Notes under the pieces: generated by a model
Databases searched by the model: none
Told to the model about the DNA's origin: nothing
The model's input: only the letters and a program-made list of their open reading frames with translations
Assembly: GCA_030651305.1 (NCBI GenBank)
Contig: JAUSCI010000006.1
Coordinates: forward strand, 50,956 to 114,955
Source of the DNA: Sulfuritalea sp.
GTDB taxonomy: Bacteria > Pseudomonadota > Gammaproteobacteria > Burkholderiales > Rhodocyclaceae
DNA: 64,000 nt
Direction of reading: 5' to 3'
Shown: one piece after another, positions 63,159 to 64,000 of the stretch
Position numbering within the stretch: the stretch's first letter is position 1
Layout of the letters: every line of letters starts with the position of its first letter
Translations under genes and position numbers: made by a program

Positions 63159-63289
63159 TAGGCGCCGAAGAGCTCTGCGAACTGCTGCACTCCGGCCAGC
63201 TTCGCCACCTTGTAGCTCGTGATCCCCAGCAGCTCGATGAAATCCTTCATCAGCACTTCGCCGGGATGTACGGGGGCCAGCCTTCCGTT
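63158..63289 (-). pseudogene. HigA-like antitoxin, N-terminal fragment
   Basis: In the complement the frame reads GRLAPVHPGEVLMKDFIELLG, then ITSYKVAKLAGV. This is the beginning of HigA-type XRE antitoxins (PVHPGE-x-L-x-x-x-F-L...LG-x-S-x-Y-x-LA). The frame then stops after nine unrelated residues, exactly at the 24-bp repeat. No start codon of good quality precedes it and no higB is seen. A deletion remnant. Confidence 0.6.
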
Positions 63290-63294
63290 TAAGT

Positions 63295-63323
63295 TGGCGC
63301 CAAAATGGCGACAGTGATACACT
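63295..63323 (+). promoter_or_regulatory. Candidate promoter of the DUF1778-GNAT operon
   Basis: TTGGCG (63295-63300), 17-bp spacer, TACACT (63318-63323). The -35 lies within a perfect palindrome TTGGCGCCAA (63295-63304), a possible operator for the ribbon-helix-helix antitoxin. Confidence 0.45.
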
Positions 63324-63353
63324 GAGCACTCAAGCAATTGTTGGAGGTGAAAA

Positions 63354-63665
63354 ATGGGAACCGCCATTGCCAAGCAGGATCGCATCGGTGCTCGCGTGCC
63401 CCGCGAGGTTTATGAAACCTTGTGCCGTGCCGCCGAACTGACGGGTGCCACGGTCAATCAGTTTCTGGTGCAAGCTGCGCTGAAAGAGGCACAGGAAGTC
63501 ATCGAGCGGCAAGAAGTCATCCGCCTCTCGCCGCGCGACTGGAACTGGCTGCTCGACCTGATGGAAAACCCGCCCAAGCCGAATGCCAAGCTGAAGGCCG
63601 CCCTGAAGCGTTACCAGAAGGCCCAGCGAGATGATGCAGGTACAGGCTTTAGCTGGGGATCATGA
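63354..63665 (+). CDS. DUF1778 (TacA-like) antitoxin
   Basis: A 103-residue ribbon-helix-helix antitoxin: RIGARVPREVYETLCRAAEL, TVNQFLVQAALKEAQEVIE and the toxin-binding tail LSPRDWNWLLDLMENPPKP. The start ATG 63354 follows GGAGGT. It overlaps by 35 bp the start of a GNAT-type toxin frame, the normal arrangement of these pairs. Confidence 0.92.
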   Translation: MGTAIAKQDRIGARVPREVYETLCRAAELTGATVNQFLVQAALKEAQEVIERQEVIRLSPRDWNWLLDLMENPPKPNAKLKAALKRYQKAQRDDAGTGFSWGS

Positions 63666-64000
63666 CCGGCAGGGATTCGACTGCGTCCGCCAGGAACTGA
63701 ACCACTGGCTGCGGCAGGTCGCCCGTCAGCATCAGGACAACGGACTGGCGAAAACCTTCGTCGCCGTTCGCGAGGACCCGCCAATTAGCATCTGCGGCTA
63801 TTACGCGCTGACGCTGGCAGAACTCGAGAACCGGCCAGATGGTCGGGTTGGACGCTTACACGTGACCGCCAGCGAGTGGCCGCTGTACGACATGAAGAGC
63901 GATCTCACCGTGCTCAGTGCCTGCGACACCGGGGTGGGCAGAACGCAGGCAGGCGAAAGCGTGATGGGTCTGCCCTATGCGTTGTTCGTTGCCGGCAACA
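63631..64000 (+). CDS. GNAT toxin N-terminus joined in frame to a CHAT-domain segment (3' end missing)
   Basis: Open frame from ATG 63631 (or 63634) to the window end, 123 codons. The first 75 residues are TacT-like: QALAGDHDRQGFDC, LNHWLRQVARQHQ, KTFVAVREDPP and GYYALTLAELENR. After residue 75 the acetyl-CoA-binding part (the R/Q-x-x-G-x-G/A region) is missing. Instead VTASEWPLYDMKSDLTVLSACDTGVGR...GESVMGLPYALFVAGN follows, which matches the catalytic Cys region of CHAT caspase-like proteases (SACDTG). Probably a deletion or recombination chimera, or a real fusion. The toxin fold cannot be complete. Confidence 0.6.
   Translation, partial: MMQVQALAGDHDRQGFDCVRQELNHWLRQVARQHQDNGLAKTFVAVREDPPISICGYYALTLAELENRPDGRVGRLHVTASEWPLYDMKSDLTVLSACDTGVGRTQAGESVMGLPYALFVAGN

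Overview
The window reads as a chromosomal segment of a GC-rich betaproteobacterium, probably a Rhodocyclales-type facultative or strict anaerobe that degrades aromatic acids (inference). The basis is an isc-type gene order (hscA-fdx-iscX), box genes lying back to back with dch-had-oah genes, and an anaerobic phenylacetate (pad) operon. I see no rRNA, tRNA or CRISPR array.

Layout: (1) 1-3180, housekeeping: hscA end, fdx, iscX, a TatD-type hydrolase, tpx. (2) 3.2-8.3 kb, a small accessory island: a perfect 30-bp inverted repeat, a DUF4238 gene next to a PD-(D/E)xK-like gene, a frameshifted brnT with brnA, an hsdR N-terminal remnant and an AlbA_2/ATPase regulator, with recurring terminator hairpins. 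(3) 8.3-11.5 kb: typA, an MTA/MTI phosphorylase and a peptide deformylase. (4) 11.5-33.9 kb, a phenylacetate region: two paralogous NDP-forming acyl-CoA ligases, a PaaX-like regulator, fdhD, padBCD (phenylacetyl-CoA:acceptor oxidoreductase), padEFGHI (phenylglyoxylate dehydrogenase), padJ (phenylacetate-CoA ligase) and a branched-chain-type ABC importer. One ATPase of that importer carries an N-terminal hemerythrin domain. (5) 34-36.4 kb: uspA, a duplicated outer-membrane barrel, a TM2 protein. (6) 36.6-54.3 kb, the benzoyl-CoA region: boxRCBA leftward and dch-had-oah-SDR-gcdH-gcdCDB-acd-gcdA-bclA rightward. (7) 54.3-62.3 kb: a two-component system, a ligase remnant, a second complete ABC importer (Tat-type binding protein) and an alpha/beta hydrolase. 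(8) 62.4-64 kb: a toxin-antitoxin cluster ending in an apparent GNAT-CHAT chimera cut by the window edge.

How the parts work together: phenylacetate is imported, activated by PadJ, oxidised by PadBCD to phenylglyoxylate and converted by PadEFGHI to benzoyl-CoA. Benzoate is imported and activated by BclA. Benzoyl-CoA then enters either the oxygen-dependent epoxide route (BoxABC) or the reductive route. The reductive route is represented only from Dch onward, because no benzoyl-CoA reductase is encoded here. Downstream, the operon carries both a decarboxylating-type glutaryl-CoA dehydrogenase and a second dehydrogenase beside a complete membrane-bound glutaconyl-CoA decarboxylase. This suggests two alternative ways to make crotonyl-CoA, one of them coupled to sodium export.

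The least explained signals are a 24-bp dispersed repeat (nine copies, two of them inside the boxA and padI reading frames and encoding nearly the same peptide), four CACAGAGG palindromes confined to the benzoyl-CoA cluster, the hemerythrin-LivF fusion, the ligase pair in which one partner lacks the ATP-grasp nucleotide lobe, and a shared GATACA/TGTATC operator-like pair around the PaaX-like gene.
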